In this document: positions 51,574-60,300 of the stretch, piece after piece | Layout: each line of letters starts with the position of its first letter | Numbering within the stretch: the stretch's first letter is position 1 | Assembly (NCBI RefSeq): GCF_900143015.1 | Contig: NZ_FSRT01000001.1 | Coordinates: 1-64,000, forward strand | DNA from: Fibrobacter sp. UWB11 | Lineage (GTDB): Bacteria > Fibrobacterota > Fibrobacteria > Fibrobacterales > Fibrobacteraceae | DNA: 64,000 nucleotides | Direction of reading: 5' to 3' | The notes under the pieces: model-generated | Seen by the model: only the letters and a program-made list of their open reading frames with translations | The model's database searches: none | What the model was told of the DNA's origin: nothing | Position numbers and translations under genes: made by a program

Positions 51574-52491
51574 TTACAGGCCGTCGGCGTATGCGACGGC
51601 GTTGATGTTCTTGAACGCGACACCGCCGATTCTCGCGTAGCAGGGAACCATGTAGTGCAGCGATTTCTTCTGCGGTTCATCCTGCTTGAACGGGATGGGG
51701 ATGCAGCGCGTAAGGACGCTGGGACTGTACTTGTAGATAACGGCTCGCGTGGTGCCGCCCTCGCCAGCGTCGTCCAGCTTGGCGCACTCCTTCCAGTTGA
51801 CGAGTCCCTGGCTCGCGAAAACCTTCTTGAGGTATTCGAGGATGGTGAGGTCGCCGCCAGTTTCGTCCTTGGGCGTGGTGGACAGATAGACGAAAGCGTC
51901 ATGGGGCAGGAGAACCGTGTCCGCCTTGACTGTGCGCCTGGTGTTGTTGCGGACGGTGTCAATCATTGCCTGGAACGTGGCTATGATTTCGAGCAGCGTC
52001 TTGCCCCTAATGGCGGTTCCGCCGCCAGCTCCTGTAGGAACGACGACCATCGGCACGTTGGCGTTGTTGAGGAAGCCCGTGGTGTTCGCGTCCTTGTCGC
52101 CGACAAACAGTACCTCGTCCACCTTCTCGTCAATCTTGCGACGGGCCGTTTCCGCCTCGTCACGGGAAAGGTCGATGCCAGCGGTGAGCCACTGCATGAG
52201 TTCAAATTCGCTGTAGCCATAGGAAACGCCGTATTCGCGGATTTCGTTGGTCTTGAGTTCCAGTGCGCGGGAAACGGGCGGCAAGTCTTCCGCATAGTCC
52301 GAAATGAGCTTGGCAATGCCCATTTCCGAAAGAACCTTGTAGGTCCATGTGCGGAGCCACTGTCCTATTCCAGCCTGGGGCGGGATGAACGAAAGCGCGT
52401 CGAGCGATTCGCGTTCAAGCCCGTAGGTTTCGTTTATAATCTGGTTGAACAGACGGGAGAGTTTGTTCAGTTCGCTGTCTTGAAAAATCAT
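51574..52491 (-). CDS. Major capsid protein (DUF2184-like)
   Basis: A 305-residue protein with HK97-fold landmarks: KTNEIREYGVSYGYSEFELMQW (E-loop side), ARRKIDEKVDEVLFVGDKD, and a C-terminal HYMVPCYARIGGVAF. This order is that of the DUF2184/encapsulin-like capsid family. It follows the decoration-like gene and sits at the place of the capsid gene in the late operon. Confidence 0.75.
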   Translation of the reverse strand: MIFQDSELNKLSRLFNQIINETYGLERESLDALSFIPPQAGIGQWLRTWTYKVLSEMGIAKLISDYAEDLPPVSRALELKTNEIREYGVSYGYSEFELMQWLTAGIDLSRDEAETARRKIDEKVDEVLFVGDKDANTTGFLNNANVPMVVVPTGAGGGTAIRGKTLLEIIATFQAMIDTVRNNTRRTVKADTVLLPHDAFVYLSTTPKDETGGDLTILEYLKKVFASQGLVNWKECAKLDDAGEGGTTRAVIYKYSPSVLTRCIPIPFKQDEPQKKSLHYMVPCYARIGGVAFKNINAVAYADGL

Positions 52492-52502
52492 GCCTGTTCT
52501 CC

Positions 52503-52940
52503 TTATGCGATTTCCAGTTCAGCGAGTCCGCCGTCGGCAGCGTCGCTCTTGAAGGTTCCGCCCACGATTTGCGTACCGCCCGTGGAAGTGGCCGTGAATG
52601 CGTTGTTCGTGTCGTTGACGTAGGCTGCATCGCCCGAAACGACTTCACCCAGGACGCGAACCCAGACGCGCCCCTTCTTGAGCACATTGACGGTCATTCC
52701 CGCCCTGTAGGAGTCATTGAACATCGTGCGCTGCGCTATGCCGAGGAACACGCCGTTTTCGGGCTTGTTGACATAGACCTTGCCAGCTTCGCCAGCTGTT
52801 CCCGTCTTTGCCCAGAGCGCAAATCCGCCCTCGCTGTCCTTATCCTCTTGGAGGATGCCGGTCTCGATGGAGTGCGTGACGAACGGGAACGCAAGACCGG
52901 GGGCTGCTATCGCCCCGAACGGGGTAGTTTCAAATGCCAT
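52503..52940 (-). CDS. Capsid decoration/cement-like protein
   Basis: A 145-residue beta-rich protein: FPFVTHSIETGILQEDKDSEG, VYVNKPENGVFLGIAQRT and VWVRVLGEVVSGDAAYVND. The last segment is typical of DUF2190/gp24-like cement proteins located between scaffold and capsid genes. Likely binds the outside of the capsid. Confidence 0.65.
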   Translation of the reverse strand: MAFETTPFGAIAAPGLAFPFVTHSIETGILQEDKDSEGGFALWAKTGTAGEAGKVYVNKPENGVFLGIAQRTMFNDSYRAGMTVNVLKKGRVWVRVLGEVVSGDAAYVNDTNNAFTATSTGGTQIVGGTFKSDAADGGLAELEIA

Positions 52941-52943
52941 GTG

Positions 52944-53474
52944 CTAGCCCTCCTTCTTGATGGAAGCGGAGTTGATTTTCTCGTTCATGGCGTTGAAAGC
53001 CGCGTCGGTATCGAGAGCGTCGTTGAGCTTTTCCATGCTGGGAGCGAATGGGGAGCTTTTCTGTGCGGAGTCGCCCAGTTTCTGCATGGCGGCTTCGTAG
53101 GCGCCCTGGAGGTAGTCGGCGCTCTTTCCGTCAAGCACCATTTCGGGGTAGGCTTTCTTGATGATGGCGCCCTTGATGGCTTCCACGGAATCCTGGGCCT
53201 TAATGTCGATGCCGAGCTTCTGCGCCTTGGCGATAAAGGCGACCTTCTCGTCAACGAGACGGGCGATTTCCTTTTCGTCCTTGAGCGATGCCTTGAGCTG
53301 GTCGCGCTCGGTGATGGCTGCATCCCTAGCTGCGGTCATGGCGTCAAGCTGGGATTTGAGGGCCTTGTTGGATTCGATTGCGCTGTCACGCGCCTTTTCA
53401 GTCTCGTGGAGCGTGTAGATGACCTTTTCATCGGCCTCGTATTCCGCACCGTCGATAATGAATTTTCTACCCAT
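52944..53474 (-). CDS. Internal-start scaffold protein nested in the protease gene
   Basis: The ATG at residue 197 (MGRKFIIDGAEYEADEKVI) is preceded by AGGAGA eight bases upstream, a better ribosome-binding site than expected by chance within a gene. The product would be 176 residues, exactly the coiled-coil scaffold part. This is the lambda C/Nu3 type of organisation. Confidence 0.55.
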   Translation of the reverse strand: MGRKFIIDGAEYEADEKVIYTLHETEKARDSAIESNKALKSQLDAMTAARDAAITERDQLKASLKDEKEIARLVDEKVAFIAKAQKLGIDIKAQDSVEAIKGAIIKKAYPEMVLDGKSADYLQGAYEAAMQKLGDSAQKSSPFAPSMEKLNDALDTDAAFNAMNEKINSASIKKEG

Positions 53475-54062
53475 GGTGTTTTCTCCTGCCCGTTGGCGGG
53501 CGTTATCGTTTTCGCAAAAGATTCGGTCGAAGTCGGAGCTGTCGCCGATTCTGAAACGCACACCGTCCCCAGCGCGTCCCTCGCGTACAAGCGCGATATG
53601 GTTGCAGCGGATATTCTTCATCACCTCGTCGTAATCGACGCCCTGCCAGTTGCCACTGTCCTTGTAGAGTTCGGCATCGTAGCCGCATGAAACGGCGCGG
53701 ACATGGCCATCAAGCATTTCCCTGATGGCGTCGGCATCCGTGATTGTCATTGTGACATAGGCGTTCAGCCCGTCCCAGCTCGCATCGTTGGCGGTGAATC
53801 CGACCTGGAGCTTCTTCGCGTTCTCCGGGGAAACATCCTCCATCGGGTGGAGCAGGGTGACGGGCTTGCAGTTGAGTGTTGAAATGCTGTCTTGAGCAGA
53901 AACTTCCGTGACCGGGCGCAGCCTGCGCTTCAATCCTTCGGCGGTTCTGTAGCTGAACACGCCAGCACCAGTGACGCGGATTTTGCCCGTGAGATACCCT
54001 TCGGGGGTACGGGTGAAAACCGTCTGGTCGAAGTCCTTATAGTCGCGGAACGATTCGTTCAT
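52944..54062 (-). CDS. Prohead protease-scaffold fusion (DUF2213)
   Basis: A 372-residue protein. The N-terminal 180 residues are a DUF2213 protease-like domain (RTPEGYLTGKIRVTGAGVFSYR, VSCGYDAELYKDSGNW, NIRCNHIALVREGRAG, with the likely catalytic His and Ser in NHIALV and VSCGY). After an internal start begins a coiled-coil scaffold (EKARDSAIESNKALKSQL) with a C-terminal helical anchor. First gene of the late minus-strand operon. Confidence 0.75.
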   Translation of the reverse strand: MNESFRDYKDFDQTVFTRTPEGYLTGKIRVTGAGVFSYRTAEGLKRRLRPVTEVSAQDSISTLNCKPVTLLHPMEDVSPENAKKLQVGFTANDASWDGLNAYVTMTITDADAIREMLDGHVRAVSCGYDAELYKDSGNWQGVDYDEVMKNIRCNHIALVREGRAGDGVRFRIGDSSDFDRIFCENDNARQRAGENTMGRKFIIDGAEYEADEKVIYTLHETEKARDSAIESNKALKSQLDAMTAARDAAITERDQLKASLKDEKEIARLVDEKVAFIAKAQKLGIDIKAQDSVEAIKGAIIKKAYPEMVLDGKSADYLQGAYEAAMQKLGDSAQKSSPFAPSMEKLNDALDTDAAFNAMNEKINSASIKKEG

Positions 54063-54290
54063 GTCGCCAAAACTAGCGGCAGGAACGCTCTACAAGGCGT
54101 TTTCGCCTAAAGGCTTATAAACAGCCCCAAAAACACCAAAAAACGCGCTACAAGCGCGGTATGGAAGAAATCGGAGGCATAACAAAAAAGCCCCGCTTTT
54201 GAGGCGAGGCGATAGGAAACTTGCTCATTGTTATGCTGAATAAAAGTTCTCTTATTTGGCAATTTTTTTTCGCTAAGAATTTCTCGAAGT
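54063..54290. other. Late-operon upstream region
   Basis: No gene seen. It should contain the promoter of the late minus-strand operon. A minus-strand terminator lies at its middle. Confidence 0.4.
54185..54210 (-). terminator. Terminator ahead of the late operon
   Basis: The minus strand reads GCCTCGC, a short loop, GCGGGGC (one G-T pair) and TTTTTTG. It ends transcription of the small membrane-protein gene before the phage late genes. Confidence 0.65.
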
Positions 54291-54488
54291 TTAGCGCATC
54301 AGTTCTCTGTACAGGGTCACACTAGCTTTCCACCAAGTTTGCCAACAAAAGAGAATGTCGTTGAAACCGTTTTCCTTTATGTGTTTATAGTTTCTGACAA
54401 TAAAGAACACCGCAAAAACGATGCAGAGTTTGATGAAAAGAAGAATGCGAAGCATCCAAACCATAAGCCAAAGTTTGTATTCGTTCAT
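54291..54488 (-). CDS. Small membrane protein
   Basis: A 65-residue protein starting MNEYKLWLMVWMLRILLF with one long or two short membrane helices (about residues 5-33) and a short aromatic C-terminal tail (CWQTWWKASVTLYREL). No family recognised. It lies between the phage late region and the defence operon, pointing away from the latter, followed by a terminator. Could be a holin-like or superinfection-type protein. Confidence 0.4.
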   Translation of the reverse strand: MNEYKLWLMVWMLRILLFIKLCIVFAVFFIVRNYKHIKENGFNDILFCWQTWWKASVTLYRELMR

Positions 54489-54554
54489 AATGGAATGTAA
54501 GCTAGTAAAAAAATAGCTCTGAGCGTGCAAACAGTTGTTGCTTAATAAGTTATA

Positions 54555-54584
54555 TTAACCTAACTTAATTAGGTTTTTATAACC
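54555..54584 (+). promoter_or_regulatory. Promoter-operator of the sulfur-linked operon
   Basis: TTAACC (54555-54560), 17 bp, TATAAC (54578-54583). The spacer contains the palindrome CCTAACTTAATTAGG (54559-54573), which differs in one base from that at 20.01 kb and occupies almost the same promoter position. Transcription would run into the short upstream ORF and the PAPS-reductase-like gene. Confidence 0.55.
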
Positions 54585-54668
54585 CAAATAGCAATGTGTT
54601 ACGACAAAGATGAGGGTGATGCGGCAGTGGCGGTGCGACGTCCAGTAAAAAATGAGAAGGGTAAAAAA

Positions 54669-54740
54669 ATGACAAAAAACGGTTTATGCAAAAAGCTATA
54701 TTGTCAGAAACAAGTATTCTATGTGGTGCAAAAACTGTAA
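54669..54740 (+). CDS. Possible 23-codon leader peptide
   Basis: ATG with RBS GAGAAGG encodes MTKNGLCKKLYCQKQVFYVV and three more residues, ending inside the start region of the next gene, whose own ATG (54721) has no good ribosome-binding site. Translation of the leader through that ATG could control the downstream gene. It could also be chance. Confidence 0.35.
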   Translation: MTKNGLCKKLYCQKQVFYVVQKL

Positions 54741-56445
54741 TATTGAAACTAAAATGACGAAATGCCCTGTGTGCGGTTCGTCAACTTCTGAAGAAGTTGC
54801 TTCTGAAGTTTATTGGTGTGATAAGTGTAAAGCTCCCGTTATTTATGATGCGATGCAGCTAAATAAGGGTGTATGTCCGATATGTCATGGAAAGACAAAA
54901 TATATGGCTCAGGATGTACGACCTGTTTTTCCTGAAGAACGACTGTTGCTTGAATTACTTCTCGGTTTAACACCTCATTCGCTGCAAGAAAAGTCTATTT
55001 GGTGTGAAAACAGTCGGTATTTTATTGATGGAAATCCTAAACCGATTTCATCAAGTGTTTTTCAACATGCAGACACAGATATGCTCAGGGAAGGCATTGA
55101 ATCGTCTTTGCCGCAACTGAGTTATGCTTATTTCGACAAATTTGTTGAAGCTTTTTGTCGAGCAAATAGAGCGAGACTCGATTTTTTGAAAAATGAGGCG
55201 TTTGAATTTGTAAGAAAAGAAGCGTCGAAGTATAAGGAAGAAAAAATAGTTCTTTCATTTTCTGGGGGAAAAGATTCTACTGTAACGGCAGATTTGGTTC
55301 AGAAAGCGCTAAGTAATCCTTCACTTGTGCATATATTTGGCAATACGACATTAGAGTTTGATTCTACTGTTGATTACGCAAAACGTTATCAGAAAGACCA
55401 TCCCTACGCGATTTTTTTGACGGCAAAAAATACTGACCAAGTTTTTGAAGATGTGGTGGAAGATATTGGGCCTCCGGCAAGAATGATGCGCTGGTGCTGC
55501 TCTATGTTCAAAACAGGGCCTATAACAAGAATACTGAATAGTTTATACAAAAGCGACCAAATTCTCACCTTTTATGGCATTCGAAAGGTTGAATCTATTA
55601 GCCGCAGCAAATATAATCGTGTAGAAAAAGGTTCGGAGTCTGTTAAAATTCAGAAACAGACTGTTGCGTCACCGATTTTCTTTTGGACGGATGTCGATGT
55701 GTGGCTTTATATGCTTGCGGAAAAAGTTGATTTCAATGACGCATATAGAAAGGGATATGATAGAGTTGGTTGCTGGTGCTGTCCAAATAATAACCAGCGA
55801 GCACAATTCCTGTCTCGTATTTACATGCCCGATAAATCAAAAGCATGGCGGACAAAGCTAATATCGTTTGCAAAAAAAATTGGAAAACCTGACCCAGAAG
55901 AGTATGTGGATTCCGGAAAGTGGAAAGCACGCCAAGGAGGAAACGGCCTTGCAGCGGCTAATGATGTGAAAGTAAAATTCACAAACTGTACCGCTGAAGA
56001 CCATGCAAAAATTTATAGTCTGAAAGAACCATGCTCAGATGCTTTTATCAATTTATTTGTTCCGTTTGGAAAGATTTCCAAGGAACTTGGCCGCAAATTA
56101 CTGCATGAGGTTCTGGTCTTAGATATAAAGACGAATGTTCCCATTATATCTATACAGCCTTTTTCAAACGATGGCTTTGAATTTGCTGTAAAAATAAAAA
56201 CCATGAACGTGGATAATCATGATTTTTTACAGACTCAAATATCTTACCAGGTAAAGAAATTCAATGCTTGCAGAAAGTGTCTGAAATGCGAGTCGATATG
56301 CAAGGCTAATGCGATTTCAATTACCGTTGACGGTTATCACATAGACCCGTTCAAATGCGTACACTGCAAAAAATGTGTGACAGCCAAGTATTTGGCAGGC
56401 GGTTGCCTGATGAACAAGTATTTAAAAACAAAACCAGGAAAGTGA
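54721..56445 (+). CDS. PAPS-reductase-like (DndC/BrxP-type) protein with zinc ribbons and ferredoxin domain
   Basis: A 574-residue fusion. Two zinc ribbons lie at residues 3-18 and 33-55 (CxxC pairs Cys3/6, 15/18, 33/36, 52/55). The PP-loop SGGKDST is at 181-187, with the CC and CxCC cysteines (MRWCCSMFK, VGCWCCPNN) that ligate an Fe-S cluster in DndC/IbrA-like proteins. The C-terminus (about 518-565) adds a ferredoxin-like region, CRKCLKCESIC and CVHCKKC. Such enzymes activate or transfer sulfur; DndC does so in DNA phosphorothioation and BrxP belongs to BREX type 4. The cysteine desulfurase in the operon could supply sulfur. Confidence 0.8.
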   Translation: MWCKNCNIETKMTKCPVCGSSTSEEVASEVYWCDKCKAPVIYDAMQLNKGVCPICHGKTKYMAQDVRPVFPEERLLLELLLGLTPHSLQEKSIWCENSRYFIDGNPKPISSSVFQHADTDMLREGIESSLPQLSYAYFDKFVEAFCRANRARLDFLKNEAFEFVRKEASKYKEEKIVLSFSGGKDSTVTADLVQKALSNPSLVHIFGNTTLEFDSTVDYAKRYQKDHPYAIFLTAKNTDQVFEDVVEDIGPPARMMRWCCSMFKTGPITRILNSLYKSDQILTFYGIRKVESISRSKYNRVEKGSESVKIQKQTVASPIFFWTDVDVWLYMLAEKVDFNDAYRKGYDRVGCWCCPNNNQRAQFLSRIYMPDKSKAWRTKLISFAKKIGKPDPEEYVDSGKWKARQGGNGLAAANDVKVKFTNCTAEDHAKIYSLKEPCSDAFINLFVPFGKISKELGRKLLHEVLVLDIKTNVPIISIQPFSNDGFEFAVKIKTMNVDNHDFLQTQISYQVKKFNACRKCLKCESICKANAISITVDGYHIDPFKCVHCKKCVTAKYLAGGCLMNKYLKTKPGK

Positions 56446-56449
56446 AACG

Positions 56450-57325
56450 ATGAAATTTCGAGCACATGAAACTTTTTTTATAAGAAAAGGCTGGCTTACA
56501 AAGGGTATGAAGTATGTGCTGAAGTACCCAAACCTTTTCACAAATAAAGACGAAAAACCCTCAGAAGTGCTTGGCATAGGCGCCAACATGGTTTTGGCTC
56601 TAAGATACTGGCTTCAAGCAGTTGGACTTACGGTAGAACGGAAAAACGGGAAAAGAGAACAGGTCCTAACAGATTTTGGAACGCTTGTTTATGACAATGA
56701 CCGCTATTTTGAAGAATTGGGAACGTTGCATCTACTTCAATATAAGTTGTGCAGCAGCAAGGACGATGTTTCCTCATGGTATTTCTTCTTTAATGAGTTT
56801 AATCTGTCTGAGTTCACAAAAGAAGATTTCATTGAGGCTGTTCAAAAATTTGTTTCCATAAATGGTGAGGATGAAGTAGCCCTTCGTTCTCTATCTGATG
56901 ATTTCGTCTGTATATTAAACACCTATATACCGAAGTATAAAGCGGATATGGACGATTTCTCGCCGGAAAACAATATCGCATGTCCTCTAGGGGAAATTGG
57001 ACTTCTTGAAAGTGTTGACAAGAAAAAACATATTTACAAGAAAAAAATGCCGCCCTCATCTCTCATTAATCCGTGGGTTGCGTTGGCTATCATAATGGAT
57101 AATGCGAACGGTGAAAAGGAAATCCCTATACAGGCAATATTAAATGGGCCGTGTAATTTGGGAAAAATTTTCAACTTAGACACTATTTCTCTAATAGATG
57201 TATTAAGGTCTATTGAACGAATTAATAAAATTAAAATTATTAGAACGGCAGGACTTGATGTGATTCGTTTGAACGATATTCTATCGTTTGAGGACTGCGT
57301 TCGCTCGTTCTATTCTAGTATTTAA
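56450..57325 (+). CDS. DUF4007 protein
   Basis: A 291-residue protein opening FRAHETFFIRKGWLTKGMKY, followed by LGIGANMVLALRYWLQAVGL and LTDFGTLVYDNDRYFEELGT, the DUF4007 signature. The family is of unknown function and tends to accompany PAPS-reductase-like genes in defence regions; the C-terminal half looks like a winged-helix array. It begins four bases after the PAPS-reductase-like gene. Confidence 0.82.
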   Translation: MKFRAHETFFIRKGWLTKGMKYVLKYPNLFTNKDEKPSEVLGIGANMVLALRYWLQAVGLTVERKNGKREQVLTDFGTLVYDNDRYFEELGTLHLLQYKLCSSKDDVSSWYFFFNEFNLSEFTKEDFIEAVQKFVSINGEDEVALRSLSDDFVCILNTYIPKYKADMDDFSPENNIACPLGEIGLLESVDKKKHIYKKKMPPSSLINPWVALAIIMDNANGEKEIPIQAILNGPCNLGKIFNLDTISLIDVLRSIERINKIKIIRTAGLDVIRLNDILSFEDCVRSFYSSI

Positions 57326-57342
57326 TTATTGTGGGTTTATCT

Positions 57343-60300
57343 ATGCAAACAATGATTTCTGTGGCCTCTGAATTTCAGCATTCAATCAATATAGCGTATG
57401 ATTTGAATGATGACAGCAAGTTAAATTCCTTCATCCCGACTTCGTCATTCTTTGAATTGTTAAGGGATATCCTGCTGAGCACGAATAAGAATTCGACTGA
57501 AAGAGCGCGGATTCTTATTGGTGCTTATGGAAAAGGAAAGTCTCACATTGTTCTTGCAATAATTACAATGTTAATGGGAAGAAACCTAAAAACATACACC
57601 AACGTTCTTCCAAAACTAAAAGAGGATAAAAAACTCTATCAGCAGGTACGAAATTTTTATGATGAAAAAAGAAAGTTTCTTCCTGTAATTATATCTGGAA
57701 ATAATGGAAGCCTGACGCAAGCCTTCTTGTACAGTTTACAGGTGGCGCTGAAGGAAAATGGTTTGGAAAATGTAATGCCCAAGACGAACTTTGAAGCTGC
57801 TGTTAGGGCTATTTCTCGTTGGCAAGATTCCTATCCAGATACCTTAAAGAAATTTGAAAAGCTGCTGGATTGCTCATTGGACGATTATATCGATTCGTTA
57901 AAAGCATTTGATGTTGAATCATATAGATTCTTTGAAACAGTCTATCCTGATTTGACTTCGGGTAGTTCTTTTAATCCTTTCTTGGGGTTCGATGTTGTAG
58001 AACTCTATGCAAATGTTTCTGCTGAAATCAAGAAAAAAGGTTATAATGGCATTTATGTTGTTTACGACGAGTTTAGTAAATTTCTCGAAGCGAACATCGC
58101 CCAAACCAGCGTAAGCGATACAAAAATGCTGCAAGATTTTGCAGAGCGTTGCAATCGTAGTGGCGCAAACCAGTTACATTTGATGCTTATTTCCCATAAG
58201 GAAATATCCAATTATATTGACAAATTGCCTAAGGCAAAAGTAGATGGATGGAGGGGTATCTCAGAAAGATTTTCCCATATTCATCTGGATAATGATTCCA
58301 GTCAGACTTATGAAATCATTTCTACGGTCATTCAGAAAAAAGCGAAACTCTGGGAATCCTTCCTAAAAGCAAACAAAAGCCGATTTAAAAAGCTTGTTTC
58401 GCAATACGGAGAAGATGAAATATTTTCAGATTTAGACCGTTCGGCGATTGAAAGTGTGATAAGTTCTTGTTATCCTTTACATCCAGCGTCGATTTTCATT
58501 CTTCCGAGATTGTCCGAAAAGGTTGCTCAAAACGAAAGAACCCTTTTTACTTTCTTATCTGCAAAAGGCGGCGCCTGCCTTTCTTCTTGTCTTGACAAAC
58601 AAAGGGATAATTCATTCTTCTTGGTAACTCCTGATGTTTTGTATGATTATTTTGAGCCGCTTTTCCAAAAGGAAATTTACGTCGCAGAGATACACGACCA
58701 GTATCGTCTCACAAAGCAGATTTTGAATAATCTAAACGCAAAGTCGCTGGAAACAAAGATAGTAAAGTCGATATCTTTGATTTATATGCTAGCACAGTTT
58801 GAAAAAATCAAACCATTGAAGGCTACCATAGAGTCAATTTATTCGTCTGAGTACAAACTTGATGAAATTGAAGCGGCGCTTTCAAATCTGATAGAAAAAA
58901 AATTCGTCTTGTATTTCAAAAGAAGCAATTCGTATTTGAAGTTAAAGGATTATTCTGGACTTGATACGAGACAGTTGCTGAAAGACGAAATGGAACGTTT
59001 AAAGAATGACGTTTCTATTAAGAATGTTCTCAATTCACTGAACTACGACAACTTCGTTTATCCTTCAAGATATAACGACGATAACGAAATGACTCGTTTC
59101 TTTTCTTTCATATTTATAAATGCATCCGAGATAAACGACGAATTTGAATATGAAGAAATCATACAGAAAAGAAACGCTGACGGCGCTGTATTCGCAATTT
59201 TACTCGATTCTGATGAAAGTATAAAACAGGTTCGACAGAATATATTGTTGTTTAGCAAGAAAATGCAACGATGTGTTTTCGTTTTGCCTAAACATAGAAG
59301 CGACTACTTTCCGCAAGTCCTGGAATATTACGCGGCTTCAGTCTTGAAAGACAAGTATGCGGATGACCCTATATTATTCGATGAATTTGACATCATATAT
59401 GAAGATTTGAGAGATGTTCTCCTTTCTTTTGTTATGTCATATTCTCGTCCAGAGTTGATGAGGAATACAACCATTTATATGGGCGATGAATGGGAGGTCT
59501 CTCGTAAAACTGAACTAACCGCTCTATTGTCAGATATCTGCGATGATGTGTTCAAAAAAACGCCTATTATTAATAATGAGGTGATTAATAAAAATGAACC
59601 GTCAACAATGGCTTTAAACAGCCGTAATAAAGTGATTAAGGCTCTTCTTAGAAACGAACTTGAACCCAAGCTTGGTCTTACGGGCAATGGACAAGATGTT
59701 TCGATTATGAGAAGTTGTCTTATTCGCACAGGAATTCTTGACAATTCTGATTCGTATGCTCAATTATGTTTGACGCCTCCTGATAAAAATCTCAGCTTTG
59801 TTTTAGCCACAATTCAATCGTTTGTGGATGGCGCTAAGAAAAAGGGCGACTGTTCTTTTGATGCCCTTTACGCTAAGCTGATGAATCCCGCGGGAAAAAT
59901 TGGACTTCGCAGGGGCTTAATACCTCTTTTTATAGCAGTGGTTTTCCATGAGTGCAAGAAAGAAATAATTCTTTCTGATAACGATGGAAATCAGCTGCCT
60001 ATATCCATGGAGTCTCTGGTTTTAATTGATTCGGAGCCGTCAAATTATGTTTTGTCTGCGATGGAATGGGATTCTGAAAAAGAACGTTATGTCCAAGAGT
60101 TGACAAAGGTATATGAGGATTTCGTAATTGAGCAGGAAAAGGGCGCTAACAATTATGGCTACATTCTTTCTGCAATAAAAAGATGGTTTGTTTCTTTGCC
60201 GAAATACACTAAGACGATTGCGGCAAATGAAACAACCGCATCGAAATTTGTCAAAATCCTTTCATCCAACAAAAGTGATAGCGCGACAATTTTCGTTGAA

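Noticed and set aside
28039-54062. Transposable Mu-like phage
   Set aside because: Several proteins are Mu-like, but no transposase A/B genes are present and sheath, tube and baseplate resemble the Pam3-type simple contractile tail.
57331-57342. GTG four codons upstream as start of the large ATPase
   Set aside because: Neither start has a strong RBS; ATG is preferred as the commoner codon, so this remains a weak choice.
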